Shown here piece after piece: positions 16,235-25,427 of a stretch of 64,000 nt of DNA. Both the position numbers and the translations under genes were made by a program. The notes beneath the pieces were generated by a model, which was given only the letters and a program-made list of their open reading frames with translations, ran no database searches and was not told where the DNA came from. Numbering within the stretch: the first letter of the stretch is position 1; each line of letters starts with the position of its first letter. Source of the DNA: Flavobacterium sp. 140616W15 (lineage in GTDB: Bacteria; Bacteroidota; Bacteroidia; Flavobacteriales; Flavobacteriaceae); NCBI RefSeq assembly GCF_003668995.1, contig NZ_CP033068.1:3100001-3164000 (forward strand). Reading direction: 5' to 3'.

Positions 16235-18394
16235 ATGAAAAAGCATTTTCTACTATTATTATTAATCTGTTCGAGTGTTTTTGCTCAGGAAAGCATTGAT
16301 ATTAATCGGTTAAACTGGTTACCAAACTCCCATTCTTTTTGGGTAAACGCTAAAGGGAACGTAGTTGTTTACGATGTCGATAAATTAAACCAAAACACCA
16401 CTATTTTAACCCAAGAACAGTTAAACAGCTCTGGCTTTACAGGAAAAATAGAACAATTAGTTTGGAACCAAAACAAAACCAAAGTACTGGTTTACACCAA
16501 TTCTAAGAAAGTTTGGAGAGCAAATACGAAAGGAGATTATTGGTATTTTGATCTCGCAACAGGAAAAGGAAAGCAGCTTGGTGCAGACTTAGAGAAGTCA
16601 TCATTAATGTTTGCTAAATTTTCTAATGATAATGAAAATGTAGCTTACGTTTCGCAACACAACATTTATCTTGAAAATTTAGTTACTGGAAAAATAACTC
16701 CTTTAACAACCGATGGAACGGATAAAATTATCAATGGGACTTTTGATTGGGTTTACGAAGAAGAATTAGCTGCTCGAGATGGTTTTAGATGGAGTCCTGA
16801 TGGAAAAAGCATTTCGTTTTGGCGCGTAGATGCATCAAATACAAAATTCCATTTAATGATAAACAACACCGATTCGCTTTATCCATTTACTATTCCTGTT
16901 GAATATCCTAAAGCTGGTGAAAAACCATCATCGGTAAAAATTGGCGTAATCGATATACCTTCATTAAAAACAAATTGGTTAAATATTCCTGGTGAGCCTG
17001 ATAATAATTATTTGGTTAGAATGGAATGGATCAACAATCAAAATGTAATGGTTGTACAATTAAACAGACTTCAAAATCAAGCTTCCATTTATAAATGCGA
17101 TTCGAAATCTGGGGTAGCCAATTTAATCTACCAAGAAAAATCAGATTCATGGATTGATGTTTTTGATATCTCTTCGGGAGAATACGATGTTTTCCCATGC
17201 CAGTTTGTAGATAATGGAAAAGCTTTTCTATGGAGTTCGGACGCCGATGGTTGGATGCATGTTTATAAAATCAGTGCCGATGGCAAAAAGAAAGAATTAA
17301 TTACTACTGAAAAATTCGACGCTTATTATAAGGCATACAATCAGGAGACAAATTCTATCTATTATATTGCAAGTCCTACAGATGCCACACAACGTTACTT
17401 GTACGAAACCAATTTGAATACCAAGAAAACAAAACGCATTACTCCAAAAGAATTTGAAGGAACAAATGAATATCGTTTTTCTACAGATGGTAAATATGCC
17501 AAACATACCAATTCAAGTATTAATCGTGATTACAATACACGTTTGGTAGCTTTACCAAGTCACAAAAAAATATTACCATTAACACCTGATTCATTTTCAG
17601 TTCCGCAACGTGATTATTCGTTAGAGAAATTTAAGGTTACCACTGTTGATGGTGTAGAAATAGACGGGATAATGGCTAAACCATTAAATTTTGATCCTAC
17701 TAAAAAATACCCAGTATTCTTTTATGTTTATGGCGAACCAATGGCCTCTGTGGCAAATGACGAACCGTATTTTTATCCGTATATCGCTTATTTAATTCCT
17801 GAAGGATATATAGGAATAGCAATGGATAACCGAGGAACTCCTGTAATGAAAGGTACTAAATGGAGAAAATCTATTTATAAAAATATCGGAATCATCAATA
17901 CTCGCGACCAAGCCATGGCTGCGAAAGAAGTATTAAAATGGAAATTTATCGATAATGATAGAGTTGCCATTCACGGATGGAGTGGCGGTGGCGCAGTAAC
18001 ATTGAATTTAATGTTTCAATATCCTGAGATTTACAAAACGGGAATTGCAGTTGCTGCTGTAACCGATCAGCATTTTTATGACAACATCTATACGGAAAGA
18101 TACATGGGATTGCCGAGCGAAAACGAAGCAACTTATATTAAAGCGTCACCTGTAACTCATGCTAAAAATCTTCAAGGAAACTTATTATACATTCATGGAA
18201 CAGGCGATGATAACGTACATTATAAAAACGCCGAAGTTTTAATTAATGAATTGGTCAAGTACGATAAGATGTTCGACCTGATGATTTATCCAAATCGCTC
18301 ACATAGTATTCACGAAGGAGAAGGAACTGGAAAACATCTTGCAGATACCTTCATGAAATACATAAGAGAAAATTCTCCTCCAGGAGCAAAATAA
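16235..18394 (+). CDS. Dipeptidyl peptidase IV family protease (S9B)
   Basis: A 719-residue exported serine peptidase with signal peptide (MKKHFLLLLLICSSVFAQ). Residues about 30-430 form the beta-propeller, including the DPP IV mark FDWVYEEELAARDGFRWSPDG with the Glu-Glu pair that binds the substrate amino terminus. Residues 470-719 are the alpha/beta hydrolase domain. The nucleophile lies in GWSGGG (Ser583) rather than the commoner GWSYGG, the acid is Asp658 or Asp659 in HGTGDDNVH, and the base is His690 in NRSHSI. It removes X-Pro dipeptides and probably acts in the periplasm on peptides made by secreted proteases such as the preceding gene, though the 162-base gap argues for separate transcription. 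Length is normal. Confidence 0.92.
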   Translation: MKKHFLLLLLICSSVFAQESIDINRLNWLPNSHSFWVNAKGNVVVYDVDKLNQNTTILTQEQLNSSGFTGKIEQLVWNQNKTKVLVYTNSKKVWRANTKGDYWYFDLATGKGKQLGADLEKSSLMFAKFSNDNENVAYVSQHNIYLENLVTGKITPLTTDGTDKIINGTFDWVYEEELAARDGFRWSPDGKSISFWRVDASNTKFHLMINNTDSLYPFTIPVEYPKAGEKPSSVKIGVIDIPSLKTNWLNIPGEPDNNYLVRMEWINNQNVMVVQLNRLQNQASIYKCDSKSGVANLIYQEKSDSWIDVFDISSGEYDVFPCQFVDNGKAFLWSSDADGWMHVYKISADGKKKELITTEKFDAYYKAYNQETNSIYYIASPTDATQRYLYETNLNTKKTKRITPKEFEGTNEYRFSTDGKYAKHTNSSINRDYNTRLVALPSHKKILPLTPDSFSVPQRDYSLEKFKVTTVDGVEIDGIMAKPLNFDPTKKYPVFFYVYGEPMASVANDEPYFYPYIAYLIPEGYIGIAMDNRGTPVMKGTKWRKSIYKNIGIINTRDQAMAAKEVLKWKFIDNDRVAIHGWSGGGAVTLNLMFQYPEIYKTGIAVAAVTDQHFYDNIYTERYMGLPSENEATYIKASPVTHAKNLQGNLLYIHGTGDDNVHYKNAEVLINELVKYDKMFDLMIYPNRSHSIHEGEGTGKHLADTFMKYIRENSPPGAK

Positions 18395-18422
18395 TTTAAA
18401 GACATTTTATTGTGTCATCTTT

Positions 18423-18466
18423 CTCAGTCTTGTCATTCTTAGGAATGGTGGGACTGAGTTTTTTTT
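18423..18466 (+). terminator. Rho-independent terminator after the DPP IV gene
   Basis: CTCAGTC (18423-18429) pairs with GACTGAG (18452-18458) with an inner CATTC/GAATG pairing, followed by eight T residues. Confidence 0.75.
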
Positions 18467-18960
18467 GTTTAAGGCACTAAGGTTCTAAGCTACTAAGGTT
18501 CTGAGACAAAACTTATCCGCAATTAAATCACGAGATTATCTTTCTTAGTGGAGTCGAAGAACCACCTGAGTAACCCTACAATTTTGTCATTTCGAGGAAC
18601 GAGAAATCTCATCGAGAAACTCCATAATCTTTATCGAGCCACTTGATGAGCCCCTTCCTGTGTCAGGGTGACAAGATTGTGGTTTATAATAGGAAAATAA
18701 CCGCAGAGGTAGCAAAGGATTATACAAAGTTCGCAAAGCTTTGAAATCATTTCAATCCTTTTAATCTGTGGCAAAAAATCAACAGCAAAGTTTTCCCCGA
18801 TGTCATTAGGAAAGACACATTTGAAGAAATTATTAATAAATATTTATATATTAGCTTAAAGAAATAGATTCTAAAACATAAGACTCTTATCATGAACAAA
18901 AGGAAAATCGATCTTTGAATCTTCAGGCGACAAAATTTCTAAATCAACCGACATAAGCTA
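18467..18960. repeat. Intergenic block with dispersed-repeat copies, no gene
   Basis: This 500-base gap has no credible coding frame. It contains a palindromic-type unit at about 18592-18675 (GTCATTTCGAGGAACGAGAA, then GAGAAACTCCATAATCTTTA) that recurs near 29774-29865, and segments typical of degraded repeat DNA (ACTAAGGTTCTAAGCTACTAAGGTTC as near-direct repeats at 18477-18504; AATCTGTGGCAAAAAATC near 18764, with echoes at 54805-54850 and 55935-56020). Confidence 0.6.
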
Positions 18961-18967
18961 ATTCCAA

Positions 18968-19504
18968 ATGACCATAAACATAGATCAAAACCTAAAACTG
19001 GAGTTAATCCACGAAAATCACGCACAACCAATCTTTGATCTTGTTGATGCAAACAGGGCACATTTAAGAGAATGGTTGCCTTTTGTAGATAGCATGCAAA
19101 CAGTTGAATTTGCAAATAATTTTGTAAAAGGAACTATGCAACGAAATCAAAATGGAAATGAATTTGCTTTTGTAATTATTACCAATGAAAAAGTAGTTGG
19201 AAGAGTTGGTGTTTATAAAATTGATGGTCAGAATAAAATTGGAGAAATTGGCTATTGGCTTGCCGAAAATCTACAAGGAAAAGGAATCATAACCAAATCT
19301 TGCAAAGCAATTATCGGCTTTTGTTTCTCGGATTTACAGCTTAACCGGATTGAAATAAAATGCGGAACTGGAAACTTAAAAAGTAAAACAATCCCAGAAA
19401 AACTTAACTTTACCCACGAAGGAATTCTTCGTCAGGGAGAATTACTTTATGACCAATTTATTGACTTGAATTTATATTCTCTTCTTAAAAATGATATCAA
19501 GTAA
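18968..19504 (+). CDS. GNAT N-acetyltransferase (RimL-like)
   Basis: A 178-residue cytoplasmic acetyltransferase related to RimL/YdaF ribosomal-protein serine acetyltransferases. The start of the family is visible (LKLELIHENHAQPIFDLVDANRAHLREWLPFVD). The acetyl-CoA loop reads EIGYWLAENLQGKGIITKSCKAI with QGKGI in place of Q/R-x-x-G-x-G/A, and the later block NLKSKTIPEKLNFTHEGILRQGE corresponds to the N-x-x-S-x-x-I-x-E-K-L-G-F motif; Asn replaces the usual Gly in KLNF. Substrate unknown. It lies 35 bases before a lipoprotein gene, without clear functional link. Confidence 0.87.
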   Translation: MTINIDQNLKLELIHENHAQPIFDLVDANRAHLREWLPFVDSMQTVEFANNFVKGTMQRNQNGNEFAFVIITNEKVVGRVGVYKIDGQNKIGEIGYWLAENLQGKGIITKSCKAIIGFCFSDLQLNRIEIKCGTGNLKSKTIPEKLNFTHEGILRQGELLYDQFIDLNLYSLLKNDIK

Positions 19505-19539
19505 AATACTTAAGTACTTCTAAAAAATAAAAGCACAAA

Positions 19540-20103
19540 ATGAAAAACATAATATTCACAAAACTCCTATTCCTTTTTGGTCTTATCTCATTAGTTTCTT
19601 GTAACAACGGACCAGAAACAATCGATGAATTTGCTGAAGAAATTACAAACAATATTAAAAATAAAGATTCCGAAGGATTGTATGCTTTATTTTTATCTCC
19701 AAAGGAAAATGCATCCTATGGTTTTGCAAGTGCTACAATTACACCCGAAGAATCTTCGAAACTAAAATCGAGCGAAGATTTAATGAAGCTGATTATACGA
19801 AAGGGAACTCAAAAAAAGCCGGATGATATTAAACGTATCGATAAATTCATTTCGGAAGCACATACTGTATTTGATTGGAATCAAATCAAATCTATAAAAA
19901 CAGAATCTGCTTTAGTAGAAACTAAAAAAGTAAACACCATAAGAAACAAAGTCATGATCGATGCTACTACTTATGATTTAAAAATCGTAATCGAGTTAAA
20001 TGACAATAAAGTATATCGTTTAAAAGTTAACAAAGCAATGAAAGTAAATAATCGTTGGGTAATCTTCCCTACGAATGGCTTCGGGATTGAAATTGAGAAA
20101 TAA
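19540..20103 (+). CDS. Hypothetical lipoprotein
   Basis: A 187-residue protein with a signal peptide and lipobox (FLFGLISLVSC, Cys22) followed by NNGPETIDEF. The mature chain is charged with alternating helices and strands; it has a segment of about 25 residues KTESALVETKKVNTIRNKV and ends with an Ig/NTF2-like strand series (LKIVIELNDNKVYRLKVNKAMKVNNRWVIF). The last part suggests a small alpha+beta domain such as NTF2-like, but this is weak. Seventeen bases separate it from a membrane protein gene, so the two are probably co-transcribed. Function unknown. Confidence 0.7.
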   Translation: MKNIIFTKLLFLFGLISLVSCNNGPETIDEFAEEITNNIKNKDSEGLYALFLSPKENASYGFASATITPEESSKLKSSEDLMKLIIRKGTQKKPDDIKRIDKFISEAHTVFDWNQIKSIKTESALVETKKVNTIRNKVMIDATTYDLKIVIELNDNKVYRLKVNKAMKVNNRWVIFPTNGFGIEIEK

Positions 20104-20120
20104 GAATACATAAAACTAGA

Positions 20121-20630
20121 ATGTTGAAAAATTTCATCGCTATACTTATTGCAAACTTATTGGGCTTATTCATTTTTGTTGTTGCTGGCCTAACAACTTT
20201 CAACAATTTAAAACATATACTTAAAAACGAAACCATTAGTGGAAAAGTCACTGTTGTCAATTCATTAAACACATATTCAAAAAATGGTGGTGGCACTCTC
20301 AATGCTTTTAGATTTAAATTGAATACTACAAAAAATGTATCTTTTTTAACCTCTTACGAAAGGATTAATTACAACATTAGTATTGGTGATTCTGTTACAT
20401 TAAAAAAATTGTACGTAGGAAATACAAATTCAAAAGTATTATCAATAAACAGGCAAACTATTAATAATTTCTATGGCGTATTCGACCTCGTAATGTTAGT
20501 AGCTTTTGTAGCGATTATTCTAATTTACTCTATCTATTATAAAATATACAATCGTAAAAAATATATAAATAAGAATAATCAATATACGGAAATCCATAAA
20601 AGGAGAAAGCGCCCAATTCTAAAACCGTAA
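20121..20630 (+). CDS. Membrane protein, DUF3592-like
   Basis: A 169-residue protein with a first membrane helix (FIAILIANLLGLFIFVVAGLTTF, 4-26), an extracytoplasmic beta domain of about 85 residues with ISGKVTVVNSLNTYSKNGGG and YERINYNISIGDSVTLKKLY, and a second helix (VFDLVMLVAFVAIILIYSIYY, 118-138). The helix - SGxV/beta domain - helix layout is that of DUF3592-type proteins, whose function is unknown. A short basic C-terminal tail is cytoplasmic (KRRKRPILKP). Likely in one unit with the lipoprotein gene 17 bases upstream. Confidence 0.65.
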   Translation: MLKNFIAILIANLLGLFIFVVAGLTTFNNLKHILKNETISGKVTVVNSLNTYSKNGGGTLNAFRFKLNTTKNVSFLTSYERINYNISIGDSVTLKKLYVGNTNSKVLSINRQTINNFYGVFDLVMLVAFVAIILIYSIYYKIYNRKKYINKNNQYTEIHKRRKRPILKP

Positions 20631-20730
20631 ATGATATTACATTTTCGGATGATTGAAATGGAAATAGAATTTTCTTTTTTAATTCCTATTTTCACTGAGT
20701 AAAATTTACTACGAATACCAAACAAAATAA

Positions 20731-21651
20731 ATGAAAGCGAAAAAAGAGGAAGATATAAAAACCTATGATTCGAAAGGTTTCCGGGATAAATTTTTCGAAT
20801 CAGAAAATACAATATCCCATTTTTTCAAATCTAATTCAGAACATTTTTTTTGCTTAAAAATTGAGGATATCAATCAATTAAAAGATACAATTCCACCCTC
20901 AAAACACATTTGTCATACGCTAGTTTTTATTACATCTGGAGTTCATAAAATGAAAGTAGGATTTGAAGAATATACTACTAAATCAAATGAAATTATAATA
21001 ATTCCAGCTGGTCAAATTTTCTCGATAAAATCTATAGATAAAGAAACTACAGGCATCATTTGTCAGTTTCATCAGGAAATTCTAATTGGAAAATATGGTA
21101 ATCGGGAAATGCTAAATGACTTTGAATTTTTAAAAATTTGGGGAAATCCGCACGTAAGCTTCCAAAACCGAGAAGCTGAATTCATTTTGAATTTACTAAG
21201 TCGGCTACATATCGAATATTCTGAAACAGGTTGCATTAATCTAGATATCATACAGCCATACATAATCACTTTACTGAGTGAGATCAATAAAAACTCTATA
21301 AAAACCAATAAAAATATCACAGCTGCAACTACACTTACAACTAAGTTTAAGGAGCTTATTTATACGCATATAAAAACCCAACATCAGGTGAGTTATTATG
21401 CCTCAATTCTGAATATCACTCCAAATCATTTAAACAAATCTATAAAATCGGTTACCGGAAAATCGCCTACAAAATGGATAGACGAAACAATCCTACTAGA
21501 AGCCAAATACTTATTATACCAGACCAATCTTACGATTAATGAAATTGCCATACAAGTAGGTCATTATGATCAATCGTACTTTAGCCGTATCTTCAAAAAA
21601 CATGAAGGCGTCACTCCTATTGAGTACCGAAAAATGATTGATAAATCCTAA
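20731..21651 (+). CDS. AraC-family transcriptional regulator
   Basis: A 306-residue regulator. Residues about 55-125 form a cupin-type sensor region (HTLVFITSGVHKMKVGFEEY, NEIIIIPAGQIFSI). The C-terminal 100 residues hold two helix-turn-helix motifs: VSYYASILNITPNHLNKSIKSVTGKSPTKWID and the second, NEIAIQVGHYDQSYFSRIFKKHEGVTPIEYRK, which matches the AraC signature. Inducer and targets are unknown. The regulated gene could be a neighbour or lie elsewhere; no operator was identified. Codon use matches the surrounding genes. Confidence 0.92.
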   Translation: MKAKKEEDIKTYDSKGFRDKFFESENTISHFFKSNSEHFFCLKIEDINQLKDTIPPSKHICHTLVFITSGVHKMKVGFEEYTTKSNEIIIIPAGQIFSIKSIDKETTGIICQFHQEILIGKYGNREMLNDFEFLKIWGNPHVSFQNREAEFILNLLSRLHIEYSETGCINLDIIQPYIITLLSEINKNSIKTNKNITAATTLTTKFKELIYTHIKTQHQVSYYASILNITPNHLNKSIKSVTGKSPTKWIDETILLEAKYLLYQTNLTINEIAIQVGHYDQSYFSRIFKKHEGVTPIEYRKMIDKS

Positions 21652-21721
21652 CTCTTGCTTATTGAATCCTAATAGGATTGTCTCTTTATTATTGACATTT
21701 GCAAACTAAAAAAAGCAAATA

Positions 21722-21922
21722 ATGATCTACGTTTTCAAAACTTCGGTAAACACAGCATCGAAATTAGAATCGGCAACAACAATCCTTAACGAATTATTAC
21801 CAGACGCAAAGTGGAACTTCGACCTTGACGATTGGGACAATGTTTTAAGAATTGATAGTGAGACCAATATAGTCGAAATGATACTAAACAATGATGTTTT
21901 CGATTGTATCGAATTAGAATAA
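21722..21922 (+). CDS. Hypothetical 66-residue protein, HMA-like fold possible
   Basis: A small acidic protein (MIYVFKTSVNTASKLESATTILNELLPDAKWNFDLDDWDNVLRIDSETN). The strand - helix - strand order and length are those of a ferredoxin-like half-fold as in heavy-metal-associated domains, but no CxxC motif is present, so metal binding is doubtful. The ORF is compact, begins with an ATG soon after the AraC gene and ends 41 bases before the pentapeptide gene. Function unknown. Confidence 0.65.
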   Translation: MIYVFKTSVNTASKLESATTILNELLPDAKWNFDLDDWDNVLRIDSETNIVEMILNNDVFDCIELE

Positions 21923-21963
21923 CTATCGCATTTGCAACAATTAACTTTTATCATCTATTTACT

Positions 21964-22536
21964 ATGGACACATTACTTCATCAAGGCAAGACATTTGAGA
22001 ACATCGATTACTCAGAAAAGAGATTAGTCGATTTCGAATTTTTTAATTGCGACTTTATAAACTGTAACTTTTCTAAAAGCGATTTAAGCAATAATGATTT
22101 TATAGATTGCAACTTTAAGAACTGTAACTTCTCTTTGGCAACGTTACGAAACACAGGATTGAAAAACATTAAATTCACAGATTGCAAATTAATGGGATTA
22201 GATTTTAGTTATAGTAATGCTTTTCTTTTCTCTATGAACTTTCAGGGTTGCATACTTGATTACTCTACTTTTTTACAAAGAAAATTAAAGAAAACAAACT
22301 TCTTCGATTGTTCTCTAAAGGATGTAGATTTCTCTGAAGCCGATTTAACTCAGGCTGTATTTAAAAACTGCGACCTTTCGAACGCAACATTTGTACGAAG
22401 CATTCTAGAGAAAGCTGATTTTCGTACGGCAAAAAACTATTCTTTCGATCCCGAAGAAAACAAAGTCAAAAACGCAAAATTCTCACGACTAGAACTTGCC
22501 GGATTATTAGAAAAATTTAATCTTGATATTCAGTAA
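21964..22536 (+). CDS. Pentapeptide repeat protein (Qnr/MfpA-like fold)
   Basis: A 190-residue protein starting at MDTLLHQGKTFENIDYSEKR (21964); the longer open frame overlaps the preceding gene and is rejected. It is built of five-residue units A/C/S-[DN]-[LF]-x-x: FFNCDFINCNFSKSDLSNND, CNFKNCNFSLATL, then after a break DVDFSEADLTQAVFKNCDLS. The unit break near residues 60-65 and the C-terminal helix (LELAGLLEKFNLDIQ) resemble the Qnr/MfpA proteins, right-handed quadrilateral helices that mimic DNA and protect gyrase from quinolones. Many pentapeptide proteins have other roles, so quinolone resistance is not claimed. Confidence 0.88.
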   Translation: MDTLLHQGKTFENIDYSEKRLVDFEFFNCDFINCNFSKSDLSNNDFIDCNFKNCNFSLATLRNTGLKNIKFTDCKLMGLDFSYSNAFLFSMNFQGCILDYSTFLQRKLKKTNFFDCSLKDVDFSEADLTQAVFKNCDLSNATFVRSILEKADFRTAKNYSFDPEENKVKNAKFSRLELAGLLEKFNLDIQ

Positions 22537-22607
22537 ATCTAAGAGAAAGATGGAATTATAGTAGATTTTTTATTTGTATTTTCGTTTAGAATAAAAGAAT
22601 TTCTAAA

Positions 22608-23138
22608 ATGATATTTATAATTAATTCCCTAAACACAAATCTCATAACCCGAGAAGAACTTTCGGTTAAAGGATGGGCCGAAAAACTGGATAAATTTGTT
22701 AGATATACCGCTTTTATTGATGATAATGAACTCATAAAACAACTTACTTATGAGTACAAGCTTAATCAAACCCAAATTGAAGAAATTGAGAAATGCATTG
22801 AAAACAAAAAAATAAAATCTCATAGATATACCTATACCAAATACGAACATTTTAAAATTGAGCCTGCTTATTTGGAAATCAAAAAACTAAAAGGAAAACT
22901 AATTTATTGGAAAGACTGGGATTATATTTTTGAGAAAAGAGACAACGATTACTTTCTTTGGTGTTTTCTGGGAGGTTTTGCCGACGTGCAACGTGAAATA
23001 AAATTAAGCGAGGAACACCTAAAAAAATATAAAGAAATAGGACTTGCTCAAATAGATTATCTAATTGATAATCTGCAAAAACTTCACAACTCCGAAGAAT
23101 ATGAACTTGCCAAAACAGAGAATCGAGTAGTAATGTAA
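22608..23138 (+). CDS. Hypothetical cytoplasmic protein
   Basis: A 176-residue protein with no signal peptide or membrane helix, rich in Lys, Glu and aromatic residues. It contains a helical central part (LNQTQIEEIEKCIENKKIKS), then a tryptophan-rich stretch KGKLIYWKDWDYIFEKRDNDYFLWCFLGGFADVQREI and a C-terminal helix EEHLKKYKEIGLAQIDYLIDNLQKL. It reads as a well-formed protein, but I do not recognise a family. It stands alone between the pentapeptide gene and the esterase. Confidence 0.65.
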   Translation: MIFIINSLNTNLITREELSVKGWAEKLDKFVRYTAFIDDNELIKQLTYEYKLNQTQIEEIEKCIENKKIKSHRYTYTKYEHFKIEPAYLEIKKLKGKLIYWKDWDYIFEKRDNDYFLWCFLGGFADVQREIKLSEEHLKKYKEIGLAQIDYLIDNLQKLHNSEEYELAKTENRVVM

Positions 23139-23188
23139 ACCGTTATTTCTTATATTTTCCTTATATTTCAAGTTCTATTTTACAATTC

Positions 23189-24114
23189 ATGAAACAATTA
23201 CTTCTAACCCTTTATTTACTTATCGGAATGTCCCATTCTCAATACGCTCAAAAAGTTATTCCTTTATATAATGGAAAAGTACCAAACTCCAAAGAAATTG
23301 CAGACCTAACAGACTCAATTATGGTTTATGATACTGGTGCAAAAAAAATCACTGTAATTACCAGAGTTGCTACTCCTGATCTTACTGTTTTTCTTCCCGA
23401 TAAAAATAAAGCCAATGGAATTGCTATAATCATTTGCCCTGGGGGTGGTTATTCGGGTGTGGCAATTGATCATGAAGGTTACGCTATTGCCAAAAAACTA
23501 AACGAAAGTGGCATTGCTGCATTTGTATTAAAATACCGTTTACCAATTACAAAATTTGTCGAAAACAAAGAGATAGTTCCTTTACAAGATGCACAACGTG
23601 CTATTGAGTTGGTAAGAGAAAATGCCAAAGAATGGGAGTAAATCCAAATAAAATTGGAATCCAAGGAAGTTCAGCTGGAGGACATTTGGCTGCTACTACT
23701 GGTACTCATTATACAAAATCATATATTGATAATCCGTTAAAAACAAACTTACGTCCCGACTTTATGATTCTTACTTATCCTGTTATTAGCATGACAGATG
23801 AGCTAACGCATATGGGTTCAAGAAATAATTTGCTTGGAAAAAATGCTTCTGCTGAAGAAATTAAAGAATTTTCGAATGAATTGCATGTAACGTCAGAAAC
23901 TCCTCCTACATTTATTACCCATGCTATAGATGATAATGATGTTATTGTACAAAACTCTCTTGTATTTATTGCTGCTTTGCAAAAAAACAAAGTTCCTGTT
24001 GAATCTTTCTTTTATGCCAATGGTGGTCATGGTTTCGGGATGGACAATCCTACCAGCGATGTACAATGGATAGCTCATTGCATTGATTGGATTTTGAAGA
24101 TTAATAAAAAATAA
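23189..24114 (+). pseudogene. Alpha/beta hydrolase (acetyl esterase-like), single-base frameshift
   Basis: An exported alpha/beta hydrolase of the esterase/acetylxylan esterase type, about 308 residues if restored. The first frame has a signal peptide (MKQLLLTLYLLIGMSHSQYAQ), IIICPGGGYSGVAIDHEG (oxyanion-hole region) and ends VRENAKEWE. The second starts at once in another frame with GVNPNKIGIQGSSAGGHLA (nucleophile Ser in GSSAGG) and runs to HGFGMDNPTSDVQW (catalytic His). The join lies at GGG 23634-23636; four G residues would give the expected EWGVNPNKIG. The gene is therefore broken by one missing base, real or artefactual. It probably acted on carbohydrate esters. Confidence 0.85.
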
Positions 24115-24124
24115 ATATATAATA

Positions 24125-24652
24125 ATGCTAACGTCAACTTGGTCTAATACAAATACTATTCATAAAGACTTGCTTGAAGCAAAAGAGCTACTATACGATA
24201 CGTGCAACTTAGAATGTGCACAACCAATAGCCGAAGCCGAAAGTGCCGATTATGGGGCTTTTACGTTTAACATTAACAAACAAGCTGTTATATATCGTGT
24301 AGCTAAAATTACTCCAACTAAAGTGGGACAATTTGTTACGTTGTGGAAAAGAAGCGATAAAGGTCCAATTGCTCCTTTTGAAATTACTGATCCTATTGAT
24401 TTGTTTATTATAAGTACTAGAAATGGTTCTCATTTCGGACAATTTATTTTTCCTAAATCAGTGTTGCATCAAAAAGGAATTTTATCTGATGATAAGAAAG
24501 AAGGCAAACGTGCCATTCGTGTATATCCTCCTTGGGATAGTACAACAAGTAAACAAGCTCAGAAAACACAACAATGGCAATTAGCCTATTTTGTGCCTAT
24601 CTCAAATGAAAAACCAATTGATTTTGAGTTAATAAAAAAATTGATTCCCTGA
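24125..24652 (+). CDS. MepB family protein
   Basis: A 175-residue cytoplasmic protein that matches the MepB family throughout: ECAQPIAEAESADYGAFTFN, VIYRVAKITPTKVGQFVTLWKR, DLFIISTRNGSHFGQFIFPKSVL, HQKGILSDDKKEGKRAIRVYPPWD and WQLAYFVPI. The family is named for a Staphylococcus gene next to the MepA efflux pump, but its biochemical role is unsettled. The gene starts ten bases after the esterase, so the two may be co-transcribed. Length is normal. Confidence 0.88.
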   Translation: MLTSTWSNTNTIHKDLLEAKELLYDTCNLECAQPIAEAESADYGAFTFNINKQAVIYRVAKITPTKVGQFVTLWKRSDKGPIAPFEITDPIDLFIISTRNGSHFGQFIFPKSVLHQKGILSDDKKEGKRAIRVYPPWDSTTSKQAQKTQQWQLAYFVPISNEKPIDFELIKKLIP

Positions 24653-24730
24653 TAAATAAATTATATTTTAGCTAATGCTAACAGCTTAAGCATCCAATAG
24701 AGCCAATTATTAATACTAAAAAAGATAGCC

Positions 24731-25363
24731 ATGACAGGAATAGACAGTTTGGGAACATTTATAATCGCCGCAATAATTGTTATTATTACTCCAGGAATTG
24801 ATACTATCATGGTATTAACAAGAAGTATTTCGCTTGGTAAGAAAGCAGGATTATACTCGGCGATTGGAGTTAGCTTAGGACTTGTCATCCATACTATTGC
24901 TGCTACATTTGGACTTTCACTTATTTTAGCAAAATCTGCTTTTGCATTTAGTCTTGTTAAATATTTAGGCGCAGCCTATTTATTTTATTTGGGTTACAAA
25001 TCACTTACAGCAAAAACGAACCAAGCAGAAATAAAATCTATTGAAGTCAAAAATACAGCAAATAAAAAAATATTTTTAACGGCTCTTTTAAGCGATGTCC
25101 TAAATCCTAAAATTGCAATTTTCTTCTTAGCTTTTTTACCTCAGTTTATAAAAACCTCTGAGATAAACAATCCTGTTCCTTACTTGATATTAGGATTCAT
25201 TATCTTTATTATTGCCTTAGTATGGTGCTCATTTTTGGCATTAATGGGAAGTAATGTTGCAACTCTTTTTAATAAAAATAAAAATGCCGAAAGCAGATTG
25301 AACAAAATGACTGGAATTGTTTTCATCTTACTTGGAATAAAGATTGCTTTTACAAAAAGATAG
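24731..25363 (+). CDS. LysE/RhtB family amino acid exporter
   Basis: A 210-residue membrane protein with six hydrophobic segments, starting TFIIAAIIVIITPGIDTIMVLTRSISLGKKAGLYSAIGVSLG. The PGIDTIMVLTRS segment and the GxxxGxxxAxGxxxG pattern after it are the LysE/RhtB signature; LSDVLNPKIAIFFLAFLPQF in the middle is the second conserved block (N-P-K). Such proteins export amino acids or homoserine lactones; the substrate here is unknown. Length is normal. It has no obvious regulator alongside. Confidence 0.92.
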   Translation: MTGIDSLGTFIIAAIIVIITPGIDTIMVLTRSISLGKKAGLYSAIGVSLGLVIHTIAATFGLSLILAKSAFAFSLVKYLGAAYLFYLGYKSLTAKTNQAEIKSIEVKNTANKKIFLTALLSDVLNPKIAIFFLAFLPQFIKTSEINNPVPYLILGFIIFIIALVWCSFLALMGSNVATLFNKNKNAESRLNKMTGIVFILLGIKIAFTKR

Positions 25364-25427
25364 AACATCTTTTAAGCATCCTTAAATTACATTTCTGATA
25401 TAAACTCACAATATTAAATGCGAGAAG

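Noticed and set aside
21964..22536. Calling the pentapeptide protein a quinolone-resistance Qnr
   Set aside because: Only the fold is supported; pentapeptide proteins have varied roles.
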